Source of the DNA: Bacteroidota bacterium
GTDB taxonomy: Bacteria > Bacteroidota > Bacteroidia > Flavobacteriales_D > Crocinitomicaceae
Direction: 5' to 3'
Assembly: GCA_016866375.1 (NCBI GenBank)
Contig: VGMK01000021.1
Coordinates: forward strand, 1-17,076
DNA: 17,076 bases
Below the pieces are notes generated by a model. It was given only the letters and a program-made list of their open reading frames with translations. It was not told where the DNA came from and made no database searches. Position numbers and translations under genes: made by a program. How positions within the stretch are numbered: the first letter of the stretch is position 1; the number at the start of each line of letters is the position of its first letter. Of this stretch, positions 1 to 6,514 are shown piece by piece.

Positions 1-41
1 AAAGAAAAGAAAAAGCGGTCTTCGTCCTTCTCATCACAGCT

Positions 42-236
42 TCAGAAAACATAAGAACGATCACTGATCGTGATCTCCAAGCGTATAACAAGCGGTTCGT
101 CAAGGTATGCATAGATGCAGTTATTGTCTCTTGCGCCCTTGTTTTTAGCGTTCCTTAGCCAGTCGTTCAGTCTCGAAAAGCATCCGGGTTGTTGCGTTTT
201 TGCTGTTCCAATGCTTCTTCGTAGGTTAGAATGCGT
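42..236 (-). pseudogene. Start-less open stretch, likely frameshifted continuation of the 47-aa gene
   Basis: This minus-strand frame is open for 64 codons and ends with TGA at 42-44. It has no ATG or GTG near its beginning. The translation looks coding, with a charged/aromatic part and an alternating hydrophobic part (for example LNDWLRNAKNKG, then CIYAYLDEPLVIRLEI). It overlaps the last 70 bp of the 47-aa gene at 167-310 in another frame. A -1 step at the TTTT run near 175-178 would join the two into one protein of about 88 aa. It may be a mutated gene, a sequencing error, or less likely a programmed frameshift. Function unknown. Confidence 0.35.
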
Positions 237-310
237 CTATAGGATAAGTCCCTTTTATTCGCTTTTTTGTCCTTAGAACTAACAGTTTTTTTTGATGATT
301 TATCTTTCAT
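167..310 (-). CDS. Small basic hypothetical protein (47 aa), possibly truncated by a frameshift
   Basis: ATG at 308-310, TGA at 167-169. It starts 10 bp after the stop of the 125-aa gene, on the same strand, which suggests an operon. The first 20 residues are very rich in Lys and Ser (MKDKSSKKTVSSKDKKANKR). The second half is helical and charged (YEEALEQQKRNNPDAF). No family recognised. The next 120 bp contain a plausible coding continuation in another frame, so the annotated stop may not be the ancestral one. Confidence 0.45.
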   Translation of the reverse strand: MKDKSSKKTVSSKDKKANKRDLSYRRILTYEEALEQQKRNNPDAFRD

Positions 311-320
311 TTTTATGGTT

Positions 321-698
321 TTATCCTTCATTCAATCCCAGATCTCTGACCAGTTCTTCCCGTTCTTCCAGACCTAAATACATCAAGTCTTCAATAACAC
401 CATACGAGGTCATGAAACCTAGGTAGATTTCTACTTTTTCTTGGCGTGTTTGTTTGCAGAGAAAACCGGTAATTTCTTGACGTATGAATGCTTTGTTTTC
501 GCTGTTTTCTTCCGTATCGCTGAGGTTAAACTCCGGGTAGTTGTCGCAAATAAAGAGATGGAAATATTCCTCGTTGTTTATCAAGGATTGTTCTATGGCG
601 CGATACGGCAAATAATGAATGGAAGTGCATACCATCAACGCTTCATCTGCTTGTTGCAAGAAGTCTCTAAAATAATCGTTGTCTAAAAGATTGCTCAT
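321..698 (-). CDS. Hypothetical protein (125 aa)
   Basis: An acidic, mainly helical soluble protein. It begins MSNLLDNDYFRDFLQQADEA and ends with a Glu-rich helix (GLEEREELVRDLGL). There is no signal peptide, membrane segment or recognisable catalytic motif. It is followed after 10 bp by the small Lys-rich gene at 167-310, so the two are probably co-transcribed. Both may belong to a longer operon that leaves the window at its left edge. Family not recognised. Confidence 0.6.
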   Translation of the reverse strand: MSNLLDNDYFRDFLQQADEALMVCTSIHYLPYRAIEQSLINNEEYFHLFICDNYPEFNLSDTEENSENKAFIRQEITGFLCKQTRQEKVEIYLGFMTSYGVIEDLMYLGLEEREELVRDLGLNEG

Positions 699-740
699 GT
701 TTTTTTGTTTTTCGTGTTAGTTAACATACCCTGACCGCCG

Positions 741-889
741 TAAGTGATAAAACTTCAGATCGTGCAAGTCAGGGTTCGCTTCTCCATGTGGATGGGTATT
801 TCCATTAGTGACAGGTTTACACCGTTTTTGAAAAATGAGCAGCTTCATTTAACAGTTTTAAATATCCGGTAAAACTTTATCACTTAATT
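741..889. repeat. 11-bp inverted repeats 149 bp apart end to end
   Basis: TAAGTGATAAA at 741-751 is the exact reverse complement of TTTATCACTTA at 879-889. A second short pair, ACCCTGAC at 728-735 and GTCAGGGT at 768-775, overlaps its left end. No ORF lies between. The arrangement could be a decayed small mobile element or regulatory sequence, or chance in AT-rich DNA. Confidence 0.35.
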
Positions 890-970
890 TGAGACAAAGA
901 AAAGAAGGCAGTCCGTATTCTTTGTACGGGGTCGGGGTTTTTCCACTTTTTTCTTGATGATGTTAGTTTT

Positions 971-1019
971 TTTGAGTCACCCCGCTCTAACCGAGTTTGA
1001 TATGTGTTTGAGTCACCCC
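971..1019. repeat. 13-bp direct repeat TTTGAGTCACCCC
   Basis: TTTGAGTCACCCC occurs at 971-983 and again at 1007-1019. It is followed at 1040-1056 by a hairpin with stem TCTGCC/GGCAGA and loop GGTAA. The GC-rich, purine/pyrimidine-biased composition differs from the surroundings, as in dispersed intergenic repeats. Confidence 0.4.
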
Positions 1020-1226
1020 TCTTAATCTCCCCTCACTTGTCTGCCGGTAAGGCAGAAGAGGAGAAGATGGATACGGCTCAAAATAAAGTGAAATAGAACT
1101 CATTTTTGGGGTTGTTTGAGCTTAAAATGGGACATAGGTCCATTTAAGCAAATCTTTATTGATCAATTTGAATTTGCGGTGAATACGTATTTTTAAGCTT
1201 ATCAATAAATTGTAAATTACTGATTG

Positions 1227-1655
1227 CTACAAATTTTGTAATATCCCAACTCCCTCATTCATCTTCAGCTCAATTCCATAATAGTTGAAATCATCTGGCG
1301 TTGGATTTTCTTCTTCAATGATATTTATTACACAATCTTTCTGCGGAATGGGTTGAAAATACAAGGTGAAAAATTGCCAGTCTTTGACCGATTGAAACAC
1401 CACTTTTTTGGGAGCAATCGTAATTCCTGTTGTTTCTGTTAAAAGAAATTTCTCAGCTAAACCTTGCACTTCTACATACGTCTTAGGTGACATGCGTATC
1501 CAGCCTCCTTTAATGTACTGTCCAGTTGCATTGTAGCCAAAGTCGATCCGTGTGAATTTGGGGTCTAAGATGACGCGTAGCACTTTAGGATTGTCCGCTA
1601 GATCTTTATTTTCTGCGATTTCGAATAATATCGGCTCACTTGTTTTACTTTTCAT
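1227..1655 (-). CDS. Hypothetical beta-rich protein (142 aa), paralogue of the 2734-3210 product
   Basis: The ATG lies one nucleotide beyond the WYL regulator's stop, so the two genes are almost certainly translated from one transcript. The protein shares a colinear set of blocks with the 158-aa product at 2734-3210: TRIDF, a GGWI block, GI.IAP.K, a FF..L.F.P.P block, an I.VIE-type block, and a final F.YYGI/FNFYGI block. Alternating hydrophobic residues suggest a beta sandwich. There is no signal peptide or membrane helix. I recognise no named family. Two copies around one regulator suggest that they act with it, as targets or ligand sensors, but this is inference. Confidence 0.75.
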   Translation of the reverse strand: MKSKTSEPILFEIAENKDLADNPKVLRVILDPKFTRIDFGYNATGQYIKGGWIRMSPKTYVEVQGLAEKFLLTETTGITIAPKKVVFQSVKDWQFFTLYFQPIPQKDCVINIIEEENPTPDDFNYYGIELKMNEGVGILQNL

Positions 1656-1656
1656 G

Positions 1657-2640
1657 TTACTTTAAGTTTTCGGTAAATTCAATCAACCATTTGGGTTCTA
1701 TTACTTTAACATGATAGCCGTGTGATAAAAACAGACGGGTTAATTCTATGGTAGGTATCAAGTTGAAACTAATTACCGATGAACCATTTGCTTCTTTTTC
1801 GATTACTTGGCTTTCGTGTATCGGATAGGCCTCAAAATAATTCGTTACTAATGCGCTTACGTGTATTTTAACACCTTGTTTTTTCTGGTTAGGAATAGGG
1901 AAAACGCCATAATAATCATGAGCTTCCTTTTCGCAAGTTGATTTATCAACTGGAATGTATTTCTTTTTCAATAAAAAGGGATCAAAAACCCGGTCTAATC
2001 CAAAAGTACGAATCTGATTGTGTTTTTCAGAAAAGCCCATTACGTACCATTTATTTTCAAATTCTTTAATCATAAAAGGATGAATCGTAAGTACACTGAA
2101 ATTTCGTTTTTTGTATGAGTAATGCACCAATGAAACGGGAGTTTTTTCACGACAAGCCTTGTAAAACAAATCGAAATGCTCAAAACCACGTGATTTTGGC
2201 GGATTCATAGTCTGCAAAATGGCTTGTTTGGTATTTCCCGCTGAAAATTCTTCTATCGATGTTGACAATATTTTCTCCATAGCATGGTTGAATTTCTCGC
2301 TGATTCGGGAACCCCCAATGGTTTGAATAAATTCAATCGATTCTCTAATTGTTTCAATATCTGTATCCGATAACGAAACTCCTCCTAATTCATAATCCGG
2401 GTCCGAATAAGCATAGCCTCTTCCTTTGTGGTCGTAATAGATAGGAGCATCAAAACCTTCTGGCGGTAACTTCCGCATATTAGCCATGTCTTTTTGAATG
2501 GTTTCAGGTGAGGTATCAATTCCCAGTTTGTCCCAACAAGCATCTATGATTTCGGTCATGGTTGGAAACCGTTTCATCTTATTCAGCACAAGCTGATCGA
2601 TGATTTTGTATCGTCTGTAAGCGCTTTTGTTTATCGGCAT
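1657..2640 (-). CDS. WYL-domain transcriptional regulator (327 aa)
   Basis: Domain order fits the WYL regulator family: an N-terminal winged helix-turn-helix (about residues 5-60), a linker, a WYL domain (about 165-235) and a C-terminal WCX-type region (about 255-325). The signature is KWYVMGF at 197-203, followed by the RTFGLDRV strand at 211-218. Family members usually bind operators as dimers and respond to a nucleic-acid or nucleotide ligand through the WYL domain. Many regulate defence islands or DNA-damage genes. The gene is divergent from the plus-strand cluster. The 93-bp spacer holds a perfect 8-bp inverted repeat, a likely operator for autoregulation and control of both directions. 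Length is normal for the family. Confidence 0.88.
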   Translation of the reverse strand: MPINKSAYRRYKIIDQLVLNKMKRFPTMTEIIDACWDKLGIDTSPETIQKDMANMRKLPPEGFDAPIYYDHKGRGYAYSDPDYELGGVSLSDTDIETIRESIEFIQTIGGSRISEKFNHAMEKILSTSIEEFSAGNTKQAILQTMNPPKSRGFEHFDLFYKACREKTPVSLVHYSYKKRNFSVLTIHPFMIKEFENKWYVMGFSEKHNQIRTFGLDRVFDPFLLKKKYIPVDKSTCEKEAHDYYGVFPIPNQKKQGVKIHVSALVTNYFEAYPIHESQVIEKEANGSSVISFNLIPTIELTRLFLSHGYHVKVIEPKWLIEFTENLK

Positions 2641-2677
2641 TTTTCAAAGTTTTACTAAAAGTACAACTTATTTTTCA

Positions 2678-2698
2678 TTCCGTATATTGAATACGGAA
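2678..2698. promoter_or_regulatory. Palindromic operator candidate, probably for the WYL regulator
   Basis: TTCCGTAT (2678-2685), five bases, then ATACGGAA (2691-2698) form a perfect 8-bp inverted repeat in the divergent spacer. It covers the TTG (2687-2689) that best fits the -33 element of the plus-strand promoter, so a bound dimer would block transcription. Assignment to the WYL protein is inferred from position. Confidence 0.6.
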
Positions 2699-2714
2699 AC
2701 TCGATTTTTCTTTG
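2687..2714 (+). promoter_or_regulatory. Bacteroidota-type promoter candidate for the plus-strand cluster
   Basis: TTG at 2687-2689 and TTTCTTTG at 2707-2714 are 17 bp apart, close to the TTG-N17..23-TAnnTTTG pattern of Bacteroidota primary sigma factors. The -7 element lacks the initial TA. The ATG follows at 2734, implying a leader of roughly 10-15 nt. Confidence 0.45.
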
Positions 2715-2733
2715 TACCATAAAATTTTAAAAC

Positions 2734-3210
2734 ATGGAAACAAAAATTGAAAAACAACTGGAAGTAGTGCGCGAAACAACGTTGCCAACAACGATTAAAT
2801 TGTATAATCCAAATGCCTTAGATCACACATTGAATCATCGCATGAAAAGCATTGAAATTTCTGACGAATATACGCGCATTGATTTTATTTTTCGATCATC
2901 TAATGAATATCACAATGGTGGTTGGATTGATATGGACAAAAATGCGTATATCTCACCTGTTGGTTCAACCACAAAATACAGACTTCTTCGTGCCATTGGA
3001 ATTCCAATTGCGCCCACAAAGCACTTCTTCAAAAGAAAAGGAGAATTTTTCAGTTATTCGCTCATTTTTCCGGCATTACCTGCCGGGACAGCCAAAATAG
3101 ATGTAATCGAGAAAGAAGCTCCCGGAAATTACTTTAATTTTTACGGAATAGACTATTCAAAATGGATAACTGTGGCTCACCCAATGGATGTAGAAAGATC
3201 AAAAAATTAA
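2734..3210 (+). CDS. Hypothetical beta-rich protein (158 aa), paralogue of the 1227-1655 product
   Basis: The first gene of the plus-strand cluster, divergent from the WYL regulator. It shares TRIDF, NGGWIDMD, GIPIAPTK, FFSYSLIF, IDVIEKE and FNFYGID blocks, in the same order, with the 142-aa product behind the regulator. It has a longer N terminus (about 35 residues) and a short extra C terminus. Soluble, with no signal peptide. The predicted pattern is a beta sandwich. No catalytic motif is visible and the function is unknown. The paralogous pair probably arose by duplication around the regulator, and each copy is then under the same operator region. Confidence 0.78.
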   Translation: METKIEKQLEVVRETTLPTTIKLYNPNALDHTLNHRMKSIEISDEYTRIDFIFRSSNEYHNGGWIDMDKNAYISPVGSTTKYRLLRAIGIPIAPTKHFFKRKGEFFSYSLIFPALPAGTAKIDVIEKEAPGNYFNFYGIDYSKWITVAHPMDVERSKN

Positions 3211-3223
3211 AACAAGAAAAGAA

Positions 3224-3628
3224 ATGACAAACGAAGAACACAAAACCGAAATAGAAATTCTGGAGATTTATGCAACATGCTGGAACACCTTGAATTCAAA
3301 TAAACTAATTTCATTGCTCGATGAACAAGTGGAATATAACTCACAATGGGTGATAGAATCATTAAAAGGCAAGCAGTCATTTTTGAACTATTTCAATGGA
3401 AAACTACAAACATTGCGCAATGCGAGGAACAAGACCAAAGTATCGGCAGAATTGAAAATGTCACAAAAGTGGACAAGTCACTTGTTGAAACCATGTCTTC
3501 TAATTACTCAACGGAATAATAACGGTGATCAAAATCAGGTGACTCTTTTTATAGAAGTACAAGATGGTAAAATTACTCGTATCGATTTATGCGATGTGGA
3601 CTTTATGTTTTTTGACTATAAATACTAA
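3224..3628 (+). CDS. NTF2/SnoaL-like protein (134 aa)
   Basis: The fold signature is an N-terminal helix pair (EIEILEIYATCWNTLNSNKL), then a short LLDEQVEYNSQWV strand, a GKQSFLNYF helix and a C-terminal beta meander (VTLFIEVQDGKITRIDLCD). This is typical of small NTF2-like/SnoaL-type alpha+beta barrels. Such domains are used as enzymes, binding proteins or oligomerisation modules, so no reaction can be assigned. It lies 13 bp after the previous gene, with AAGAAAAGAA just before the ATG, and 4 bp before the next gene, so it is mid-operon. Confidence 0.65.
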   Translation: MTNEEHKTEIEILEIYATCWNTLNSNKLISLLDEQVEYNSQWVIESLKGKQSFLNYFNGKLQTLRNARNKTKVSAELKMSQKWTSHLLKPCLLITQRNNNGDQNQVTLFIEVQDGKITRIDLCDVDFMFFDYKY

Positions 3629-3632
3629 ACTC

Positions 3633-4088
3633 ATGAGCGAACTATCAAAATTGCTCCAAATCCAGGAGTATGTACTTGAAATTAAATTACAATTAGCTAA
3701 ATTGCTCACACAAAAGGAGGAAGCAATTCAAAGTCAATATTATGAGAAAGCATCTGAGATTCGAGAGAAGGAAAGGGAACTTAAAACGGTTCTTCTCGAT
3801 ACACGAATGATTTTATTGGAAAAAAGACTTTCACCCTTGCCTTCTTCAGAACAATTAAAGGAGCATGAAATAGTATTATCAATAATTTCTGAATTGAGTT
3901 TGGATGTTGAATTGAAAACTAATTATCAAAAGATCAGAAATGAATTTTATGAAATGTTACAATCTGAATCAAAACGTCTTTTGAAAGATAAACAAGAATT
4001 TCTAAGAATAAAAGAAGAATGGGCTGTCAAAGAAGTCCACCGACAATTACTGGAAATTGGTGATTTTTTAAGTAAAGTGGGTAGGTGA
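3633..4088 (+). CDS. UVR-motif coiled-coil protein (151 aa)
   Basis: I chose the ATG at 3633, which gives MSELSKLLQ and lies 4 bp after the upstream stop. An earlier in-frame ATG at 3564 would overlap the NTF2-like gene by 65 bp. Residues about 22-50 match the UVR helical hairpin of UvrB, UvrC and ClpC (pattern QKEEAIQSQYYEKASEIREKE, compare KEEAI...FEKAAELRDKE). The rest is a long amphipathic, Lys/Glu-rich helix suggesting a coiled coil. UVR hairpins mediate protein-protein contacts, so this is probably an adaptor. It is the last gene of the plus cluster. Its stop lies inside the terminator stem. Confidence 0.7.
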   Translation: MSELSKLLQIQEYVLEIKLQLAKLLTQKEEAIQSQYYEKASEIREKERELKTVLLDTRMILLEKRLSPLPSSEQLKEHEIVLSIISELSLDVELKTNYQKIRNEFYEMLQSESKRLLKDKQEFLRIKEEWAVKEVHRQLLEIGDFLSKVGR

Positions 4089-4140
4089 AGAACCCTGTAA
4101 AATGCATTCCTGCTAAAATTGAATTTGTTCTTCACTTTTT
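4085..4140 (+). terminator. Rho-independent terminator candidate after the plus-strand cluster
   Basis: GTGAAGAAC (4085-4093) is the perfect reverse complement of GTTCTTCAC (4127-4135) and is followed by TTTTT (4136-4140). The 33-nt loop is long, but the 9-bp stem and U tract fit termination. The stem includes the TGA stop of the UVR-motif gene. Confidence 0.5.
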
Positions 4141-4193
4141 ACGTTGATGGTTGGGAGATCATTTTATTTTCAAAACGAAGTCCTTTCACCCCC

Positions 4194-4439
4194 TCAACTC
4201 CCACACGTTTTTAAATCCTTCTTTTCAAGAACCTTTTTTACGCCTAAAATATCGTTGGTCTCAGCCATTAAATTCTCAACGCTTTGCCATTCGGCATCGC
4301 TAAGATCAATTAGGCCCAAGCACGTGTAGAAAGGTTGGCAGCGATCGCAGAAGCCACGGGTCATCCAAATACCAGGTAGTCCAGGAGGTTGGTTCCAGTA
4401 TTCTTCTTTTCCAGTTTCAGGGTTAATGCGGGTTTTCAT
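4194..4439 (-). CDS. Hypothetical Cys-containing small protein (81 aa)
   Basis: The gene overlaps the end of the VanZ-like gene by 17 bp, so it is probably translationally coupled to it. The N-terminal half carries Pro/Trp-rich sequence (YWNQPPGLPGIWMTRG), then Cys-Asp-Arg-Cys and a third Cys six residues on. A fourth Cys lies at the extreme C terminus. The C-terminal half is helical and acidic. The Cys pattern may bind metal, but it is not a standard zinc finger. No family recognised, and no signal peptide. Confidence 0.55.
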   Translation of the reverse strand: MKTRINPETGKEEYWNQPPGLPGIWMTRGFCDRCQPFYTCLGLIDLSDAEWQSVENLMAETNDILGVKKVLEKKDLKTCGS

Positions 4440-4851
4440 TGTTATTAGAATTTAAAATTTTATTTACTATCAAATAGGTGAACCAAAATCCAGAGGCACA
4501 CACTAAGCCTAAAGCATTAAAAAACACATCCTCAGGATCAAAGCGCCCATGGATTTTCTTATGCAGAATTTTGTTAGAAATCTCTTGCATCCACTCAATT
4601 CCTATCCCAAATAAAAATAGAAAAAATGAAATTAGAATGTGGTTCAATACCTTTTTTTGTGCGCAAAGCAAGGTGAGAAACAAGGCGAAAAGAAGATAAA
4701 AAAGAAAATGTAACTCTCTGTCGTGACTTCTAAAAATAGCGGGTAGCTTTATTATGAAGCCAATAAAGGACAACGTTAAAAGTGTCATTATTAAACCAAT
4801 TTCTGATTTATTTAATTTCATGTGAGATTTCTTTCGTTTGTAATATTGCAA
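4423..4851 (-). CDS. VanZ-like membrane protein (142 aa)
   Basis: Four predicted membrane helices at about residues 18-36, 48-64, 70-86 and 110-130. Between helices 3 and 4 lie conserved VanZ-type residues: E86..Q89, then GRFDPED (102-108) and N112..G115, matching the usual E..Q..GR..D..D...N..G pattern. VanZ proteins are small inner-membrane proteins; the founding member gives low-level teicoplanin resistance, but most relatives have unknown roles. The Met at residue 11 (4821) is an alternative start giving a more typical N terminus. The 81-aa gene overlaps its end. Confidence 0.75.
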   Translation of the reverse strand: MQYYKRKKSHMKLNKSEIGLIMTLLTLSFIGFIIKLPAIFRSHDRELHFLFYLLFALFLTLLCAQKKVLNHILISFFLFLFGIGIEWMQEISNKILHKKIHGRFDPEDVFFNALGLVCASGFWFTYLIVNKILNSNNNENPH

Positions 4852-4885
4852 TTAAAATGTAAAAATAATTCTATCTAACGGAGTT

Positions 4886-5044
4886 TTATGTCGTTTCAGG
4901 TTTAATTCGATTCCGGTTAAACACTTTTTTTGATTCTACAGTTTTTGTTCGAAAGTGTCCATCAAAAATTCCTTGACGAACAGCTCCCAAACGGATTTTA
5001 TGCATTACGCTAAATTTCGGTAAGATGTTTTTTTTCTTTTTCAT
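4886..5044 (-). CDS. Small basic protein (52 aa), faintly ArfA-like
   Basis: ATG at 5042-5044, TAA at 4886-4888. The protein is strongly basic and starts MKKKKNILPKF. Its C-terminal half reads HFRTKTVESKKVFNRNRIK. The order FR, then V-E, then K-K and Arg/Lys residues faintly recalls the FRQRVEKNKKGKGSYMRK segment of the ribosome-rescue factor ArfA, but this is too weak to name it. The start overlaps the stop of a 17-codon ORF by ATGA, which supports translation. About 170 bp separate that upstream ORF from the DUF3127 gene's stop. Confidence 0.5.
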   Translation of the reverse strand: MKKKKNILPKFSVMHKIRLGAVRQGIFDGHFRTKTVESKKVFNRNRIKPETT

Positions 5045-5094
5045 AAAGCATTTTTGTAAGTATGATCAATGTTTCGAATATGAGGTGTTTCCAT
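5041..5094 (-). CDS. Possible 17-aa leader ORF coupled to the 52-aa gene
   Basis: ATG at 5092-5094; the product is METPHIRNIDHTYKNAL. Its TGA overlaps the ATG of the 52-aa gene in an ATGA junction, the arrangement used for translational coupling. No other in-frame start lies upstream before a stop. It is short enough to be chance. Confidence 0.3.
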   Translation of the reverse strand: METPHIRNIDHTYKNAL

Positions 5095-5262
5095 ATGAGT
5101 AGTTCGACAATTAACAAGTCAATGATAGCCTAACAAATGAACGACCACTAGATTGCTATGGTTGATAGAATTACTTTGTTTTTTATATTAATTGCTTTGA
5201 GTTAAATGATCAATTCCGATTTACTTTTTCTGTTATGTTAATTGTTAAGATTTATCATTGCT

Positions 5263-5622
5263 TTAAAAGGGCAGGTTAGAATTGTCATCCTCACCTTCCA
5301 TATCTAGAGGTGGAAGTGATGATAGAGGCAAGGGCGCTTCAGTATACGGATTCTCGTTATTTGATGACTCTATGCGCCATGCTTTGATATCTGTATACCA
5401 ACGACCTGAATATTCTCTACTTTCAATGTCAAGATCATATCTATATTGTTGACCAATTTTAAGGTTTGTGTCCGTGATTTTATCTCCCCAAAGCGAAATG
5501 CAAATCTTCTTTGGATATTGACCGTCTGTTTCTACGATAATATCTTGCTTACGCCATTCACCATTTTTACCTTGTCCGGTTTGAATAGCCAGAACTTCAA
5601 TTAGTTTTGCTGTTAGTTGCAT
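5263..5622 (-). CDS. DUF3127 SSB-like OB-fold protein (119 aa)
   Basis: The sequence fits the Bacteroidota family DUF3127: an early ...Q.IIVET segment, QYPKKICISLWGDK, then DIESREYSGRWYTDIKAWRIE. This is a five-strand OB fold related to single-stranded DNA-binding protein. The last 13 residues are acidic and end in NLPF, resembling the SSB C-terminal tip (DDxPF) that recruits recombination and replication partners. It is therefore probably an ssDNA-binding accessory protein. It follows the zinc-finger gene by 34 bp, so the two form an operon. Confidence 0.85.
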   Translation of the reverse strand: MQLTAKLIEVLAIQTGQGKNGEWRKQDIIVETDGQYPKKICISLWGDKITDTNLKIGQQYRYDLDIESREYSGRWYTDIKAWRIESSNNENPYTEAPLPLSSLPPLDMEGEDDNSNLPF

Positions 5623-5656
5623 TTGTTTTTGTTTTAAATTGTATAAATTGAAAATA

Positions 5657-6358
5657 TTATGCTACGAGGTTTTTTACGCTGTTACGACCATAGCACTTAA
5701 AGCAAATACCATTTGAAATATGATTGTACTTTGGAATGTGTCCTTGTCCGTTACATCTGTCACATTGGTTAAAATGCACTTTGACTTCAGAGATGTCTCT
5801 AACTAATGGAGTGTCGTATTCTTGTCTGAAAACAAGGTTTAATTGTTCCTTCTCCAGATTAGGTATGTCACACAGTTCGCCTACTTCTTTGAGCAATTCT
5901 TCTGACACATCCAAAATTTCAGCATACCGTTTGAACCATTTTTCAGGAAATAGAAAACTATTCACATATATGTAGTTCCCGCTATTTTTCTCAAAGAAAT
6001 TTAAAATCTCATTTCTAATTTTTAGCGACATTTGGCTGTACTTTCCGGCAAAAAATAAATCCCAATCAGCAGCGAAGGACGACATGTCGAAGACAAAAAT
6101 GTCATTGCCATTTTGATCTTCTAAACGTTCATGTAGTAGTTTATGATTAACTAATCTATCTTCTTTAAAAGATTCATATTTTAAATCCATTCTGGGGTCG
6201 TACACAAGAACAAGTTTTCTATCCTCGGGCTTGTACTTATCACTAATGGAAAAATATACTTCCTCAGGAACGACATTTCCACGCTCAAAACCAAGTAATG
6301 GATACATAAAAATTTTAGACTTTTGAAAGTACTTTTTGTAGAGGTCATTTATTATCAT
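5657..6358 (-). CDS. Hypothetical protein with C-terminal DnaJ-type zinc finger (233 aa)
   Basis: Residues 1-190 are an alpha/beta region I do not recognise (recognisable pieces: KLVLVYDPRMDL, DIFVFDMSSFAADWDLFFAGK, GNYIYVNSFLFPEKWFKRYAEIL). The C terminus carries CDRCNGQGHI (C199, C202) and CFKCYGR (C219, C222), matching the CxxCxGxG repeat of the DnaJ zinc-binding domain but with only two Cys pairs, so one zinc. It has no J domain. Cytoplasmic. It is upstream of the DUF3127 gene in a two-gene unit. A plausible promoter lies at 6422-6451. Confidence 0.65.
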   Translation of the reverse strand: MIINDLYKKYFQKSKIFMYPLLGFERGNVVPEEVYFSISDKYKPEDRKLVLVYDPRMDLKYESFKEDRLVNHKLLHERLEDQNGNDIFVFDMSSFAADWDLFFAGKYSQMSLKIRNEILNFFEKNSGNYIYVNSFLFPEKWFKRYAEILDVSEELLKEVGELCDIPNLEKEQLNLVFRQEYDTPLVRDISEVKVHFNQCDRCNGQGHIPKYNHISNGICFKCYGRNSVKNLVA

Positions 6359-6421
6359 AGCGAGAGAATAAGTTTTAAAAATATTTTTTTTCGGTTTATG
6401 TTTTTTTCACATTACGAAATT

Positions 6422-6451
6422 AAATCTTATCTGTGTGGTGTATCTGCACAA
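6422..6451 (-). promoter_or_regulatory. Promoter candidate for the zinc-finger/DUF3127 pair
   Basis: On the minus strand, TTG at 6451-6449 is followed after 19 bases by TAAGATTT at 6429-6422, near the TTG...TAnnTTTG pattern. It would give a leader of about 60 nt before the ATG at 6358. Confidence 0.3.
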
Positions 6452-6514
6452 TTAATGATGAACGTATTTTCAGTTCTTAATCAATAATTTTTATTGTATA
6501 TGGGGTTTTAAATA

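Larger units (their letters stand above)
699..1226. other. Non-coding stretch with small inverted and direct repeats
   Basis: No convincing gene. The best minus-strand ORF (about 38 codons, starting near 1100) consists of low-complexity residues such as SSPLLPYRQTSEG. It runs through a hairpin and a direct repeat, so I regard it as an intergenic repeat rather than a gene. The stretch contains an 11-bp inverted repeat pair (741-751/879-889), a 13-bp direct repeat (971-983/1007-1019) and a hairpin (1040-1056). It presumably also holds the promoter for the 125-aa gene, but I see no clear -7/-33 pair. Confidence 0.6.

Noticed and set aside
57..71. 15-bp palindrome ACGATCA-C-TGATCGT
   Set aside because: Lies in a probably coding remnant with no promoter context; short palindromes of this size arise by chance.
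1000..1103. 38-codon minus-strand ORF reading SSPLLPYRQTSEG
   Set aside because: Low-complexity, crosses the hairpin at 1040-1056 and the direct repeat; looks like intergenic repeat sequence translated by chance.
4144..4329. Plus-strand ORF of 61 codons
   Set aside because: Antisense to the 81-aa gene; composition not protein-like and no upstream signals.
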